This document shows, one piece after another, positions 22,835 through 33,510 of a DNA stretch of 34,187 nt. This stretch comes from Chryseobacterium cucumeris (lineage in GTDB: Bacteria; Bacteroidota; Bacteroidia; Flavobacteriales; Weeksellaceae): contig NZ_LUVZ01000006.1 of assembly GCF_001593385.1 (NCBI RefSeq), positions 1-34,187 on the forward strand, read 5' to 3'. The notes beneath the pieces were generated by a model. It was not told the origin of the DNA. It saw nothing but the letters and a program-made list of their open reading frames with translations, and did no database searches. Numbering within the stretch: position 1 is the first letter of the stretch; every line of letters starts with the position of its first letter. The position numbers and the translations under genes were made by a program.

Positions 22835-25123
22835 ATGTCAAGTAACAACAATCGTGACGAAAAGAACTTTAGCCAGGCAGCGCTAGATTATCATAAAGCA
22901 GAACCCAAAGGAAAAATTGAAGTGATCCCATCAAAGCCACACTCTTCTCAAAGAGATTTATCATTGGCTTACTCTCCGGGAGTAGCGGTTCCTTGTATGG
23001 AAATTCATGATAAGCCGGAAACTGTATATGATTATACAGGAAAAGGAAACCTGGTAGCAGTAATTTCTAACGGTACTGCCGTACTTGGACTGGGAGATAT
23101 CGGTGCTGAGGCTTCAAAACCGGTAATGGAAGGGAAAGGGCTTTTATTCAAGATCTTTGCAGATATCAACGTTTTTGATATTGAGATCGATGAGAAAGAT
23201 CCGGATAAATTTATTGAAATTGTAAAAGGGATTGCTCCTACTTTTGGAGGTATCAATCTTGAAGATATTAAGGCACCTGAAGCTTTTTATATAGAACAAA
23301 GACTGAAAGAGGAATTGAATATTCCTTTGATGCACGATGACCAGCATGGAACAGCCATTATCTCGGCGGCTGCATTGATCAACTCTCTGCAGATTGCCAA
23401 TAAAGATATTGATAAAGTAAAAATGGTGGTGAACGGAGCTGGAGCTGCAGCTATTGCATGTACCAAACTTTATATTTCATTAGGATTGAAAAAAGAAAAC
23501 GTCCTGATGTGTGACAGTAAAGGAGTAATCAATCATAAAAGAGAAAACCTTACTCCTGAAAAACTGGATTTCATCGCTCAGACAGATATCGAAACATTAG
23601 AAGATGCTGTAAAAGGATCTGATGTTTTTGTAGGATTGTCAAAAGGAAACGTAATGACTCCTGAGATGTTGCAGAGCATGAATGAAAATCCTATTGTATT
23701 TGCTCTTGCCAACCCGGATCCGGAAATTGCTTATGACCTTGCACTGGAAACCCGTAAAGATGTGATCATGGCAACGGGAAGAAGTGATTATCCTAACCAG
23801 GTAAACAACGTATTGGGATTCCCTTATATCTTCCGTGGAGCCTTGGATGTACAGGCTACAGGAATTAATGAAGCCATGAAACTGGCTGCGGTACACGCTA
23901 TTGCTGATCTTGCAAAAGAACCGGTGCCGGAAGCTGTAATTTTAGCATACAACGTTCAGAATCTTCAGTTTGGAAGAGAGTATTTCATTCCGAAACCATT
24001 TGATAACAGACTGATCACAAAAGTATCAAGTGCTGTGGCAAAAGCAGCTATTGAAAGTGGTGTTGCCAGAAAAACCATTACGGATTTTGACGAATACGAG
24101 CACCAGCTTTTAGACAGAATGGGTAGAGATGAAAGATTGGTAAGAATGATGCAGAGCCGTGCGAAATCCAATCCGAAAAGAATTACCCTTGGAAATGCAG
24201 AAGAATACAATGTATTGAAAGCTGCCCAGATTCTTTATGAAGAAGGAATTGCTTACCCAAGCCTTTTAGGAGATAAAAAATACATCAAGGAGCAAATGGA
24301 GCGTTACGGAATTACTCTGGATGTTCCGATCATTGATCCAAGTGATGACGATCAGAAAGAAAACAGAAAAAAATACAGAGAAACCCTTTGGAAACTTCGT
24401 CAGAGAAAAGGAATGAACGAGTACAAAGCGAAAAGATATGTACGCCAGAGAGACTATTTCGGGCCTTTGATGCTGAAGCATGGTGATACGGATGGACTTA
24501 TTGTAGGATTCTCTAAAAACTATACTTCCGTTTTACGTCCTGTTTTAGAAGTTATTGAAAAAGATAAAGGAGTAGATAAAGTAGCGGCAATGATGATGAT
24601 ACTGTCTGAAAAGAAACCTATTTTCTTTGCAGATACTTCTATCAATCAAAACCCTACAGCAGAAGATCTTGTGAATATTGCTAAAATGGCAGAATTTACA
24701 GTAAAATCTTTTGCCATTGAACCAAGAATTGCAATGCTTGGATTTGAAAACTTTGCTGCCATCTCTGAAACTTCCAAGAAAGTAGCGAAAGCAGTTGGAA
24801 TTCTTCATGAAAAATATCCGAAAATGGTTGTGGATGGTGAAATTCAGCCTGATTTTGCAATGAATGCAGACCACCTGAGTGATTATCCATTCTCAAAATT
24901 AGGAACAACTCCGGCCAATACATTCATCTTCCCGAATCTGGAAAGTGCAAACCTTTCTTACAAAATCCTGAGAGGAATGAAAGTAGCACAGGTTATCGGA
25001 CCTATCTTAATGGGATTAAAGCAGCCGGTACACGTACTTCAGATGCGTTCGAGCGTTGATGAGATCGTAAACCTTGCTACCATTGCTGTTCTTGATGCTC
25101 AAAGAAGAGAAAAGAAATCGTAA
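22835..25123 (+). CDS. maeB: NADP-dependent malic enzyme with C-terminal phosphotransacetylase-like domain (MaeB type)
   Basis: A 762-residue two-domain enzyme that oxidatively decarboxylates malate to pyruvate. The malic domain has the catalytic-tyrosine segment [11 protein letters not shown] (Tyr46) and the [15 protein letters not shown] block. Likely metal ligands are Glu143-Asp144 and Asp169 in HDDQHGTA. The nucleotide-binding loop is GAGAAA (201-206). From about 430 on, a phosphate acetyl/butyryl-transferase-like domain follows. In MaeB-type enzymes this domain mediates acetyl-CoA control of activity and oligomerisation rather than catalysis. Length and order are standard for the hybrid form. 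It ends before a clear terminator. Confidence 0.95.
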   Translation: MSSNNNRDEKNFSQAALDYHKAEPKGKIEVIPSKPHSSQRDLSLAYSPGVAVPCMEIHDKPETVYDYTGKGNLVAVISNGTAVLGLGDIGAEASKPVMEGKGLLFKIFADINVFDIEIDEKDPDKFIEIVKGIAPTFGGINLEDIKAPEAFYIEQRLKEELNIPLMHDDQHGTAIISAAALINSLQIANKDIDKVKMVVNGAGAAAIACTKLYISLGLKKENVLMCDSKGVINHKRENLTPEKLDFIAQTDIETLEDAVKGSDVFVGLSKGNVMTPEMLQSMNENPIVFALANPDPEIAYDLALETRKDVIMATGRSDYPNQVNNVLGFPYIFRGALDVQATGINEAMKLAAVHAIADLAKEPVPEAVILAYNVQNLQFGREYFIPKPFDNRLITKVSSAVAKAAIESGVARKTITDFDEYEHQLLDRMGRDERLVRMMQSRAKSNPKRITLGNAEEYNVLKAAQILYEEGIAYPSLLGDKKYIKEQMERYGITLDVPIIDPSDDDQKENRKKYRETLWKLRQRKGMNEYKAKRYVRQRDYFGPLMLKHGDTDGLIVGFSKNYTSVLRPVLEVIEKDKGVDKVAAMMMILSEKKPIFFADTSINQNPTAEDLVNIAKMAEFTVKSFAIEPRIAMLGFENFAAISETSKKVAKAVGILHEKYPKMVVDGEIQPDFAMNADHLSDYPFSKLGTTPANTFIFPNLESANLSYKILRGMKVAQVIGPILMGLKQPVHVLQMRSSVDEIVNLATIAVLDAQRREKKS

Positions 25124-25205
25124 TATAGAATGAGCGGTATAACTGGAAACAGTAATCCATCTCTCTTATTTAAAAAATGACACTGTAAACCGTGTTCAGA
25201 TAGTA

Positions 25206-25232
25206 AAAAGACTCCATATTTTGGAGTCTTTT
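25206..25232 (+). terminator. Intrinsic terminator after maeB
   Basis: An 11-bp stem (AAAAGACTCCA / TGGAGTCTTTT, loop of 5) followed by a T-rich run, 83 bases after the maeB stop. Confidence 0.85.
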
Positions 25233-25322
25233 GTTTTTCTGTTAATTCCTTGAATTCTTATTTGAAATTTAAGTTAAAAATCATTCGTACATCAAATGAA
25301 AACATTAATTAGTTTAAATTGC

Positions 25323-25330
25323 TATATTTG
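25323..25330 (+). promoter_or_regulatory. -7 element for ruvA-sprA
   Basis: TATATTTG, an exact TAnnTTTG match, ends 19 bases before the ruvA ATG. No TTG is seen at the expected -33 distance. Confidence 0.5.
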
Positions 25331-25349
25331 GGAGTTTTAAAAATTAATA

Positions 25350-25934
25350 ATGATATTTTCTTTACAAGGCACTGTTCAAGAACTTACGCCTACCTACGCT
25401 GTCATCAATGTTCAGGGAGTTGGTTACTATGTGGGAATCAGTTTGATGACCTCACAGACGCTGGTTTTGAATCAGCAGACCTTTTTATTTATTCAGCAGA
25501 TCATTCGTGAAGATGCTCATCTTCTCTTTGGATTTAACACACGTTCAGAAAAAGAAATGTTCAATCTGTTAATAAGCGTTAATGGAGTAGGAGCTGTTTC
25601 AGCCCTTATTCTGTTGTCAACATTGAGTCTTGATGAGATTGCTTCGGCTATACTTTCCGGAAACAGTGCATTGATCCAAAAAGCAAAAGGAATTGGTGCA
25701 AAAACTGCCGAAAGAATTATTGTAGATCTTAAAGGTAAAGTACAGAAATACAGCGATCCAAACGCGAATATTTCTGTGATGGTGGATAATAAAATTAAGG
25801 AAGAATCGTTATCTGCATTAGAAGTTTTAGGCATTCCTAAACGAACAAGCGAGAAGATTGCGGATAAAATTATCAAACAAAATCCAACTATCTCGGTAGA
25901 AGAATTGGTTAAACAAATCTTAAAAAACATTTAA
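25350..25934 (+). CDS. ruvA: Holliday junction branch migration protein RuvA
   Basis: A 194-residue protein of usual length. RuvA tetramers bind four-way DNA junctions and load the RuvB motor. The N-terminal OB fold (1-62) includes the conserved VQGVGYYV. Two helix-hairpin-helix motifs are visible (LLISVNGVGAVSALILL and IQKAKGIGAKTAERIIVDLKGK). The C-terminal three-helix domain that contacts RuvB covers about 148-194 (ALEVLGIP onward). ruvB and ruvC are not in the window. Its stop codon is 6 bases from the likely sprA start, so the two genes are probably translated from one message. Confidence 0.96.
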   Translation: MIFSLQGTVQELTPTYAVINVQGVGYYVGISLMTSQTLVLNQQTFLFIQQIIREDAHLLFGFNTRSEKEMFNLLISVNGVGAVSALILLSTLSLDEIASAILSGNSALIQKAKGIGAKTAERIIVDLKGKVQKYSDPNANISVMVDNKIKEESLSALEVLGIPKRTSEKIADKIIKQNPTISVEELVKQILKNI

Positions 25935-25940
25935 CATTTG

Positions 25941-28900
25941 GTGGCGAATATTAAGCATCTTAACATATTTTTGTTCCTGTCGTTCCTGTGTATGTCTGTG
26001 AGTGCTTTTGGGCAGGCACAGAAAGATACAGCGATCATAAGAAAACAATATGAAGTGGCTGACCCTACGAGGTATGAAGCCTATTACGACATAAAAACAG
26101 GGATGTACTATGTATATCCAAAAATCGGAAATACCATTACAGGTCCTCCTACAGCCATGTCTCCGGAAGAATATAAAGAATATATGCTTGCCAGTCAGAC
26201 CAGAGCTTACTATAAGGAAAAATCAGATAAGTACAATCTTCTTTTCAGAAAAGATAAATCAGATGCAAGGAGAAAAGGACTTATTCCTTCTGTAATGATC
26301 AATAACAAGCTTTTCGAAACCATTTTCGGTGGTAATAAAATTGAAATCATCCCTTCAGGGTATGCATCCCTGGATTTTGCAGGACTTTACCAGAAAATAG
26401 ATAACCCAATGATCCTGCCTCAGAACAGGACCAGTTTTACCTTTGATATTGATCAGAGAATTCAGTTGGGATTATTGGGAAAAGTAGGGGAAAACCTTCA
26501 GTTAAAGGCCAATTATGATACCCAGAGTGGTTTTGCTTTTGAAAACAGAATGAATCTTGTATGGCAGGCAAAAGGAAGCTGGAAAGATCTTCAGAGCAAA
26601 GGTCTTGGAAATGTAGATAAACCGAATGAAGGAGGAGAAGATAAAATCATCAAAAGAGTTGAATTTGGTAACGTAAACATGCCACTTTCAACCAGCCTTA
26701 TCCGTGGTTCACAATCACTGTTCGGGGTGAAAACAGAATTCCAGTTAGGAAAAACATTTGGAACCGTAGTTCTTTCCCAGCAACAGGGTGAAGCCCGTAA
26801 TATTGTAGTACAGGGTGGTGGTGTGATGAACAATTTTAAAGTCAATGCCATTGACTACGAAGAAAACCAACACTTCTTTATAGGACATTATTTCCTGAAT
26901 AAGTATGATGATGCCTTACTTAATTATCCGCAGATCAACTCAACCATCAACATTACCAGAATGGAAGTCTGGGTATTGGATCAGGGGAACAGTAATCTGG
27001 CATATCAGAAAAGTATTATCGGGATCAGAGACCTTGGAGAAGGACCCGGAGGAGTTACGCTGCCGGATAACTCGCTGAACGGTCTTTATGATGCTGTTTC
27101 ATCGGTAGCAGGAACCAGAGAAGCAGGTAAGAACTATGGAACTATTTTCCAGGGGCAGGTGCTTCCTGGAGATCCCGCTCCTTACGATAACGGAGAACAA
27201 TTCATTTACAATACAAAAGCCAGAAAACTGAACAGTAATGAATTTACCTTCCAGCCACAGTTGGGATATATTTCATTAAATCAGAAGCTTAATGACCAGC
27301 AGCTTTTAGCTGTTTCTTACTCATACACCGTTAACGGAAGCAATAAAGTATACAAAGTAGGGGAATTTTCTGAAGAAAGCCCGGTGTTGATTACCAAGGT
27401 GTTGAGAGTAAACAATAAGGTGAATACGCAGTCTCCGATGTGGGATCTGATGATGAAGAATATCTATTCTATAGATGCAGGACAGGTATCTCCGGATGGA
27501 TTTATCCTTAACGTCTATTACCGAGATCCAAAAACTGGAGGTAAGGTAAATTATCTTCCGGACACTCCTGTAAAAGATCAGAACCTATTGAAGTTATTTA
27601 ACTGGGACCGTCTCAATATGAACGGCGATATTCAAAACAATAAAGACGGAAGTAAGGGAGATGGTATTTTCGACTTTGTGAATGGAATTACCATCAGACC
27701 GGAAACAGGAAGAGTCATCTTTACCAAAGTGCAGCCTTTCGGTAAATATCTGGAATCAAAATTAGGGACAAGTGATCCTCAATATGTTTTTCAGGATCTT
27801 TATACCAAACAAAAACAACAGGCGATTTCCAGTAACCTTGCGCAGAGGTATACCATGGAAGGACGCTACAAAGGTGTTCAGGGACAAGGTATTTCTCTGG
27901 GTGCTGTAAACGTTCCTCAGGGATCAGTAAAAGTGGCTGCAAATGGGGTACAGCTTACAGAAGGAGTTGATTATACCGTAGATTATATGCTTGGTACGGT
28001 TACCATCATCAATGAAAATGTAAAACAGTCCGGACAGGCGATCAATATTTCACTGGAAAACCAGTTGACATTTAATACCCAAAGGAAGAGATTCTTAGGA
28101 TTAAACTTAGAAAGAAGATTCAGTGAAAACTTTATCTTGGGAGGAACAGTAATCAATTACTCTGAATCTCCATTGACTCAGAAAGTGAACTTTGGCCAGG
28201 AAGCGGTAAACAATACCATGGCAGGGATCAACCTGATGTATAACAATCAGGCTCCTTATCTTACAAGACTTACCAACAAACTTCCGATGGTGAAAACCGA
28301 AGCTCCATCCAACTTAAACTTCAAGATGGAAGCGGCCTACTTGTTACCTGGCTTGAATAAAGGAACAAATAATCAATCTTACATTGACGATTTTGAACAA
28401 ACAACTTCTAAAATATCATTAAAAGAGCCGGCAGCATGGAGCCTTGCTTCAAAACCGGAAAAAAATACATTGCCGCCATTTAACACTGTACCGGCCAATG
28501 ATGATCTAACAAGCGGATATGGAAGAGGATTATTAACATGGTATAATATTGACCCTAGATTCTGGGGAGTGGGAGGAAAAGCTCCGGCAGGAATTACACC
28601 ACAGTCTGTATCCAATCACGCTTCCAGAAGAGTACAATATTCGGAGATTTATAATAACAGAGATTTCGTAGCAGGAGAACAAACCTTCACGAATACTTTC
28701 GATATTTCATATTTTCCTAAAGAAAAAGGACCATACAACGTAAACCCGTTAACAGAACAGCCACAAAGCAGATGGGCGGGGATCATGAGATCAATCAGTG
28801 TTCCCAACTTTGTTACTTCAAACATTGAATACGTTGAATTCTGGATGATGGACCCTTATGCAGATGGTAAAACGCTGGGTACTGATCCAAAACTTTTACT

Positions 28901-31900
28901 TCACTTAGGAAACGTTTCAGAAGATGTATTGAAAGATGGAAAAATGCAGTATGAAAACGGACTTCCAACTCCAGGTAATCCTTCTTCTACAACGAATTCA
29001 AACTGGGGAACACAACCAAAACAGCCACCAATTTTATATGCATTCTCTACAGAAGGGGATGAAAGAAAAACACAGGATGCCGGATATGATGGTCTTACCT
29101 CTGATCAGGAAGCGATGAGATTCGGAAATACTTTTGTAAACCCCGTAACCAATATTGCTGACCCTGCAGTGGATGACTTCGTATTCTATCTTTCTGATAA
29201 ATTTACAGGAAGCCAGGCTGCTTCAGTGGTGGAACGATACAAATATTTCAGAAACCCTGAAGGGAACTCAGAAGCAAACTCTCTGAATGTAGCTTCGCAA
29301 ACTCCGGATGCTGAAGATATCAACAAAGATTACAACCTGGATCAGACTGAAAATTATAACCAATATGTTATAAAGCTTGACCAGCCAAGTTTGTCACTTG
29401 GAACGAATAATATTGTAGATGTAAAAACAGTAAAAGCAACTTTCCAGAACGGACAGACTTCAGATGTTAAATGGTACTTGTTCAGAATTCCTGTAGCGAA
29501 TTATGATCCAGCTGAAGGAACACACGAAGATGCAGTATTGAACAACGTAAGATTTGCAAGATTAATGCTGGCAGGATTTGATCAGACCTCTACTCTGAGA
29601 TTCGGAACAATGGATCTTGTAAGATCAGACTGGAGAAAATATACCAGTAAAATTGCCAGTGTAAATGTTCCTAATTCCGACGAAGGAACCGGAACTGTGA
29701 CAGATCCAAACTTTGAAATAGGAAGTGTAAATATTGAAGAAAATGCATTGAACCAACCTCCATATGTATTGCCTCCGGGAATTGACAGACAGGTATTGAG
29801 TGGAAATGCAGGAGCGCAGAGACAGAATGAAGCATCACTTTACATGAAAGTGAAAGACCTTAAAACTGAGGCAAGAGGAGTATTCAAAAATACAACATTG
29901 GATATGAGAAGATACAAAAAGCTGAAGCTGTTTGTACATGCTCACGATCCATTGAACAGAGTGATTGGATTGGATGAGAATACCAAATTCTTTATTCGTT
30001 TCGGAAGCGATGCTACTGATAACTATTACGAGTATGAATCATCTTTAAGAATGACTCCTACAACAGCAACAGCTCCTATGGAGATCTGGCCAATGGAAAA
30101 CGAAGTTGATTTTGATGTTCAGAACTTTGTAGATGCAAAGATCAGAAGAGATAAATCTGGTGTTGCTATTACAAATAGAACCGTTGACACAGGATATCAG
30201 GAACCTTATAAAAATATTTATATCAAAGGTAGACCAAGTTTAGGAAATATTACCACCATTATGATTGGGGTAAGAAATGCAGATCCAAGAACAAACTCTA
30301 CCATAACAAGAGTTTTATGGGTTAACGAAATCCGTCTTTCTGAAATTGAGAATGATGGTGGATATGCAGGAAATGCCAGCTTAAACTTCAATATGGGAGA
30401 CCTGGCAACAGTGAATGCCAATGCCTCTTATACCTCAGTTGGTTTCGGAAATATCGATTCAAAACCTGCTGAAAGAACACAGTCTACTCAATCCGCATTC
30501 AGCATCAATACGGCGATCAATGTAGATAAATTCCTTCCGGAAAAAACTGGGGTGAAAATTCCTTTAAACTATTCTTACTCGCAGACTATTGAAGATCCAA
30601 AGTACAATCCTCTGGATACCGATGTAGAATTTAATAAGGCACCAAATAAAGATCAGTTGAAAAAAGTAGCGAGAACCTATACTCAACAGAGAAGTATAGG
30701 AGTCGTTAACATGCATAAAGAAAGAGTAAATCCAAATAAAAAGCCTAAGTTTTATGATATTGAAAACGTATCAGTAACTGCTGTTTATAACGATGACTAT
30801 TTCAGAGATATCTATACCAAGAGAAATTACAGACAGTATCTGAGAGGGTATATTGATTATAACTACACCTTTAAACCTTGGGTACTTAAGCCTTTCAACA
30901 AAATGATCAGTGATACGGCGAAATCGACAAAGTATCTGAGATGGGTAAAAGAATTCAATATTAACCCTATTCCTACAAGAATCTCTTTCAGAACTGAAAT
31001 CGACAGAAACTACAACGAGCTTGAGTTCAGAAATGTGGAAGCAATCCTGAACGGAGACATGAATAATAATTTTGATGCTATCAGAAACAGAAACTTTTTC
31101 TTTGGTTGGCAGTATGGATTAGGATTCAATTTTACAAAATCATTAAAACTGGAAATCAATTCTGCAACCAGAACGTTGAATGATAATCTGGATGTAAATT
31201 CAATGGACAGCAAATCGATTTTTGGAAATGTATTCAGAGCCGGAAGACCGGTATTGTATAATCACAGAGCACAGTTAAACTATAAGCTACCATTCCAATA
31301 TTTGCCTTATCTGGATTTCATTGATGCGGAAGTAGGATATGGATTTACTTATAACTGGGCGGCAAGATCTACTTCATTGACTGGATTTGTAGATCCTAAC
31401 AACGATAATAAAACAACAAGTTTAGGATCCGTTGGGCAAAATACCAATGTGATTCAGGCAACAGCTTCTGCGGATCTTCCGAAGTTCTTTGGCCAGTTTA
31501 ATTATTTCAAAAATATTAATGCCAAACTTCAGAAACGCAGACAGGAGATGGACTCTTTGAATAATGTATATTCGAAACAATGGGAGAAAAACAGATACCG
31601 ATATAAGAAATATAAATTTAAGAATAAGCTTACTCCACTTCAAAGCGCTGCATTCTTCTTAACTTCTTTCAAACAGCTAAACGTAAGTTATAACGAAACG
31701 AATGGAACAGTACTTCCGGGACTAATATCAGCTCCAAACTGGTATGGATCTGGACAGACACTGGGTGGCCCAACTCTAGGATTCCTTTTAGGATCACAGG
31801 CTGACATCAGAAGAACAGTAATGGAAAACGGATGGGTTAGTGATTCTAAATACATGACAGATCCTTATGTAAGAATGTCGACCAAAGAATTGAGAGCCGA

Positions 31901-33026
31901 CCTACAGGTGATGCCAATGAACGATTTAAGAGTAGATCTTAATGTGTTGCATACCTTTAACAGTAACTTCTCCCATACAGGATTCAACTATACCAATGGT
32001 GGAGTTCCTGATACAGATTTTACATTTGCCAGCGAAATGATAACCTATTCCAATACAACAACGCTTCTCAGTACGTCATTTAAAGATGGACAGGCCGTTT
32101 ACCAGGCAATCAGAGAAAATGCAAGAGCGCTTTCTCAACAGCTGGGAGGTCCCGGAGCAGTATTGGATAATAACGGATTTGCCCAACACTATAGCATTGG
32201 AAATGCTTATGTATTGATCCCTGCATTTAGAGCAGCGATGGAAGGAAAATCTGTGACACCTATGGGTAATCCTAAAAAAGCAGGATTCCCATTGCCAAAC
32301 TGGAGAATTACCTATTCCGGGTTAAAGAATATCCCGATGATCAGCGGACAGTTCTCGAAGTTTGATATCTTACATGCCTATACCGCCACTTATACAGCGA
32401 CAGGTATTCAAAGCAATGTAGATTATCATGGCAACCCGAATGGATACTATCAGGTTGTAGATAACGCAGGTAATATAGACAAAAATGGTGGTGATAAAAT
32501 TAACCCATATACATTCGCACAGGTGGGATATGTAGAATCTTTCTCACCACTTATCGGAGTAGATGTTACCATGAGAAACAATATGCAGTTCGGAATACAG
32601 TACAACAGAACCAGAATGATGGTACTGGGATTAGTCAATCAGACGCTTACCGAAGATGCCAATACAGAATATGTAGTAAGACTTGGTTATATTGTACGAA
32701 ACTTCAGATTGGGAACAGCTAATATCAGAGGTCGAGGAACAAGAGGAAAAGGAAGTGACCTTAACATCAGAGGAGATATTTCATTAAGAGACAGTAAAAC
32801 ATCTATTATGAATATTCTGTTAAATGATGCCCAGGTTACAGGAGGACAGAGACTCATGAACATTAAACTTTCCGCAGATTACAATGTTTCCGAGAATCTG
32901 AATCTGAGAGTATTCTACGAACAGATGACCTCAAAATACAAGATCTCCACAGCATTCCCGCTGTCTACGATCAGAGCAGGTATTTCAGCCACATTTACAT
33001 TCGGTGAATCCGGAGGTGGATTCTAA
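25941..33026 (+). CDS. sprA: Cell surface protein SprA, type IX secretion translocon
   Basis: About 2361 residues, close to the 2400-residue SprA of Flavobacterium (Sov in Porphyromonas). SprA forms a very large 36-strand outer-membrane beta-barrel, the channel for T9SS cargo and gliding adhesins. The signal peptide ends at AFGQ. The N-terminal region carries the SprA pattern FTFDIDQRIQLGLLGKVGEN followed by NANYDTQ-like LKANYDTQSGFAFENR. The rest is rich in beta strands ending in aromatic residues, and the protein closes at FTFGESGGGF. No frameshift or stop interrupts it. The start is GTG 25941 or TTG 25938, both non-ATG, directly after ruvA. It should export the 2980-4968 product among others. 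A terminator follows. Confidence 0.96.
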   Translation: MANIKHLNIFLFLSFLCMSVSAFGQAQKDTAIIRKQYEVADPTRYEAYYDIKTGMYYVYPKIGNTITGPPTAMSPEEYKEYMLASQTRAYYKEKSDKYNLLFRKDKSDARRKGLIPSVMINNKLFETIFGGNKIEIIPSGYASLDFAGLYQKIDNPMILPQNRTSFTFDIDQRIQLGLLGKVGENLQLKANYDTQSGFAFENRMNLVWQAKGSWKDLQSKGLGNVDKPNEGGEDKIIKRVEFGNVNMPLSTSLIRGSQSLFGVKTEFQLGKTFGTVVLSQQQGEARNIVVQGGGVMNNFKVNAIDYEENQHFFIGHYFLNKYDDALLNYPQINSTINITRMEVWVLDQGNSNLAYQKSIIGIRDLGEGPGGVTLPDNSLNGLYDAVSSVAGTREAGKNYGTIFQGQVLPGDPAPYDNGEQFIYNTKARKLNSNEFTFQPQLGYISLNQKLNDQQLLAVSYSYTVNGSNKVYKVGEFSEESPVLITKVLRVNNKVNTQSPMWDLMMKNIYSIDAGQVSPDGFILNVYYRDPKTGGKVNYLPDTPVKDQNLLKLFNWDRLNMNGDIQNNKDGSKGDGIFDFVNGITIRPETGRVIFTKVQPFGKYLESKLGTSDPQYVFQDLYTKQKQQAISSNLAQRYTMEGRYKGVQGQGISLGAVNVPQGSVKVAANGVQLTEGVDYTVDYMLGTVTIINENVKQSGQAINISLENQLTFNTQRKRFLGLNLERRFSENFILGGTVINYSESPLTQKVNFGQEAVNNTMAGINLMYNNQAPYLTRLTNKLPMVKTEAPSNLNFKMEAAYLLPGLNKGTNNQSYIDDFEQTTSKISLKEPAAWSLASKPEKNTLPPFNTVPANDDLTSGYGRGLLTWYNIDPRFWGVGGKAPAGITPQSVSNHASRRVQYSEIYNNRDFVAGEQTFTNTFDISYFPKEKGPYNVNPLTEQPQSRWAGIMRSISVPNFVTSNIEYVEFWMMDPYADGKTLGTDPKLLLHLGNVSEDVLKDGKMQYENGLPTPGNPSSTTNSNWGTQPKQPPILYAFSTEGDERKTQDAGYDGLTSDQEAMRFGNTFVNPVTNIADPAVDDFVFYLSDKFTGSQAASVVERYKYFRNPEGNSEANSLNVASQTPDAEDINKDYNLDQTENYNQYVIKLDQPSLSLGTNNIVDVKTVKATFQNGQTSDVKWYLFRIPVANYDPAEGTHEDAVLNNVRFARLMLAGFDQTSTLRFGTMDLVRSDWRKYTSKIASVNVPNSDEGTGTVTDPNFEIGSVNIEENALNQPPYVLPPGIDRQVLSGNAGAQRQNEASLYMKVKDLKTEARGVFKNTTLDMRRYKKLKLFVHAHDPLNRVIGLDENTKFFIRFGSDATDNYYEYESSLRMTPTTATAPMEIWPMENEVDFDVQNFVDAKIRRDKSGVAITNRTVDTGYQEPYKNIYIKGRPSLGNITTIMIGVRNADPRTNSTITRVLWVNEIRLSEIENDGGYAGNASLNFNMGDLATVNANASYTSVGFGNIDSKPAERTQSTQSAFSINTAINVDKFLPEKTGVKIPLNYSYSQTIEDPKYNPLDTDVEFNKAPNKDQLKKVARTYTQQRSIGVVNMHKERVNPNKKPKFYDIENVSVTAVYNDDYFRDIYTKRNYRQYLRGYIDYNYTFKPWVLKPFNKMISDTAKSTKYLRWVKEFNINPIPTRISFRTEIDRNYNELEFRNVEAILNGDMNNNFDAIRNRNFFFGWQYGLGFNFTKSLKLEINSATRTLNDNLDVNSMDSKSIFGNVFRAGRPVLYNHRAQLNYKLPFQYLPYLDFIDAEVGYGFTYNWAARSTSLTGFVDPNNDNKTTSLGSVGQNTNVIQATASADLPKFFGQFNYFKNINAKLQKRRQEMDSLNNVYSKQWEKNRYRYKKYKFKNKLTPLQSAAFFLTSFKQLNVSYNETNGTVLPGLISAPNWYGSGQTLGGPTLGFLLGSQADIRRTVMENGWVSDSKYMTDPYVRMSTKELRADLQVMPMNDLRVDLNVLHTFNSNFSHTGFNYTNGGVPDTDFTFASEMITYSNTTTLLSTSFKDGQAVYQAIRENARALSQQLGGPGAVLDNNGFAQHYSIGNAYVLIPAFRAAMEGKSVTPMGNPKKAGFPLPNWRITYSGLKNIPMISGQFSKFDILHAYTATYTATGIQSNVDYHGNPNGYYQVVDNAGNIDKNGGDKINPYTFAQVGYVESFSPLIGVDVTMRNNMQFGIQYNRTRMMVLGLVNQTLTEDANTEYVVRLGYIVRNFRLGTANIRGRGTRGKGSDLNIRGDISLRDSKTSIMNILLNDAQVTGGQRLMNIKLSADYNVSENLNLRVFYEQMTSKYKISTAFPLSTIRAGISATFTFGESGGGF

Positions 33027-33041
33027 AAATAATACAAACAT

Positions 33042-33071
33042 AAAAGTCCTTCATTTGGAGGACTTTTTTTT
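33042..33071 (+). terminator. Intrinsic terminator after sprA
   Basis: An 11-bp stem (33042-33052 / 33057-33067, one G-U pair, loop ATTT) followed by a T run, 15 bases after the sprA stop codon. Confidence 0.85.
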
Positions 33072-33082
33072 ATATCCAATAT

Positions 33083-33112
33083 TTGAAGCTACTATATTTT
33101 TGAATACATTTG
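33083..33112 (+). promoter_or_regulatory. Promoter of gcvH
   Basis: TTG (33083-33085), a 19-base spacer and TACATTTG (33105-33112): a full match to the Bacteroidetes consensus, 20 bases before the gcvH ATG and just after the sprA terminator. Confidence 0.75.
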
Positions 33113-33132
33113 TACAAAATAAAAATTTAAAA

Positions 33133-33510
33133 ATGAACACACCATCAGAATTAAAGTACACGAAAGATCATGAATGGATCAAGATCGAAGGTAACGTTGC
33201 TACAATCGGTATTACAGACTTCGCACAGGGAGAACTTGGAGACATCGTTTACGTTGATGTAGATACTGTAGATGATGATCTTAATGGAGGAGACGTTTTC
33301 GGAAGTGTAGAAGCAGTAAAAACTGTTTCAGACCTGTTCTTACCTATCTCAGGAAAGGTTATTGAGTTTAATTCAGAATTAGAAGATCAGCCTGAACTGT
33401 TAAATACAGATCCTTATGGAGACGGATGGATCATCAAATTGGAAATTGCTGATGGAGCAGATCAGTCAGAGTTACTTTCTGCAGATGATTACAAAGCGAT
33501 CATTGGATAA
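33133..33510 (+). CDS. gcvH: Glycine cleavage system protein H
   Basis: A 125-residue lipoyl carrier that shuttles the aminomethyl group between the P, T and L proteins of the glycine cleavage system. The lipoylated residue is Lys63 in GSVEAVKTVSDLF, and the opening LKYTKDHEWI with later FAQGELGDIVYVD is diagnostic. ATG 33133 is chosen because MNTPSELKYTKDHEW is the normal start and the promoter lies just upstream; an in-frame upstream extension to 33004 would run through the sprA terminator. The other glycine cleavage genes are not here. Confidence 0.97.
   Translation: MNTPSELKYTKDHEWIKIEGNVATIGITDFAQGELGDIVYVDVDTVDDDLNGGDVFGSVEAVKTVSDLFLPISGKVIEFNSELEDQPELLNTDPYGDGWIIKLEIADGADQSELLSADDYKAIIG

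Noticed and set aside
33004..33132. In-frame upstream extension of gcvH giving a 168-residue protein
   Set aside because: It would overlap the end of sprA and run through its terminator and the gcvH promoter; the conserved H-protein start is at 33133.
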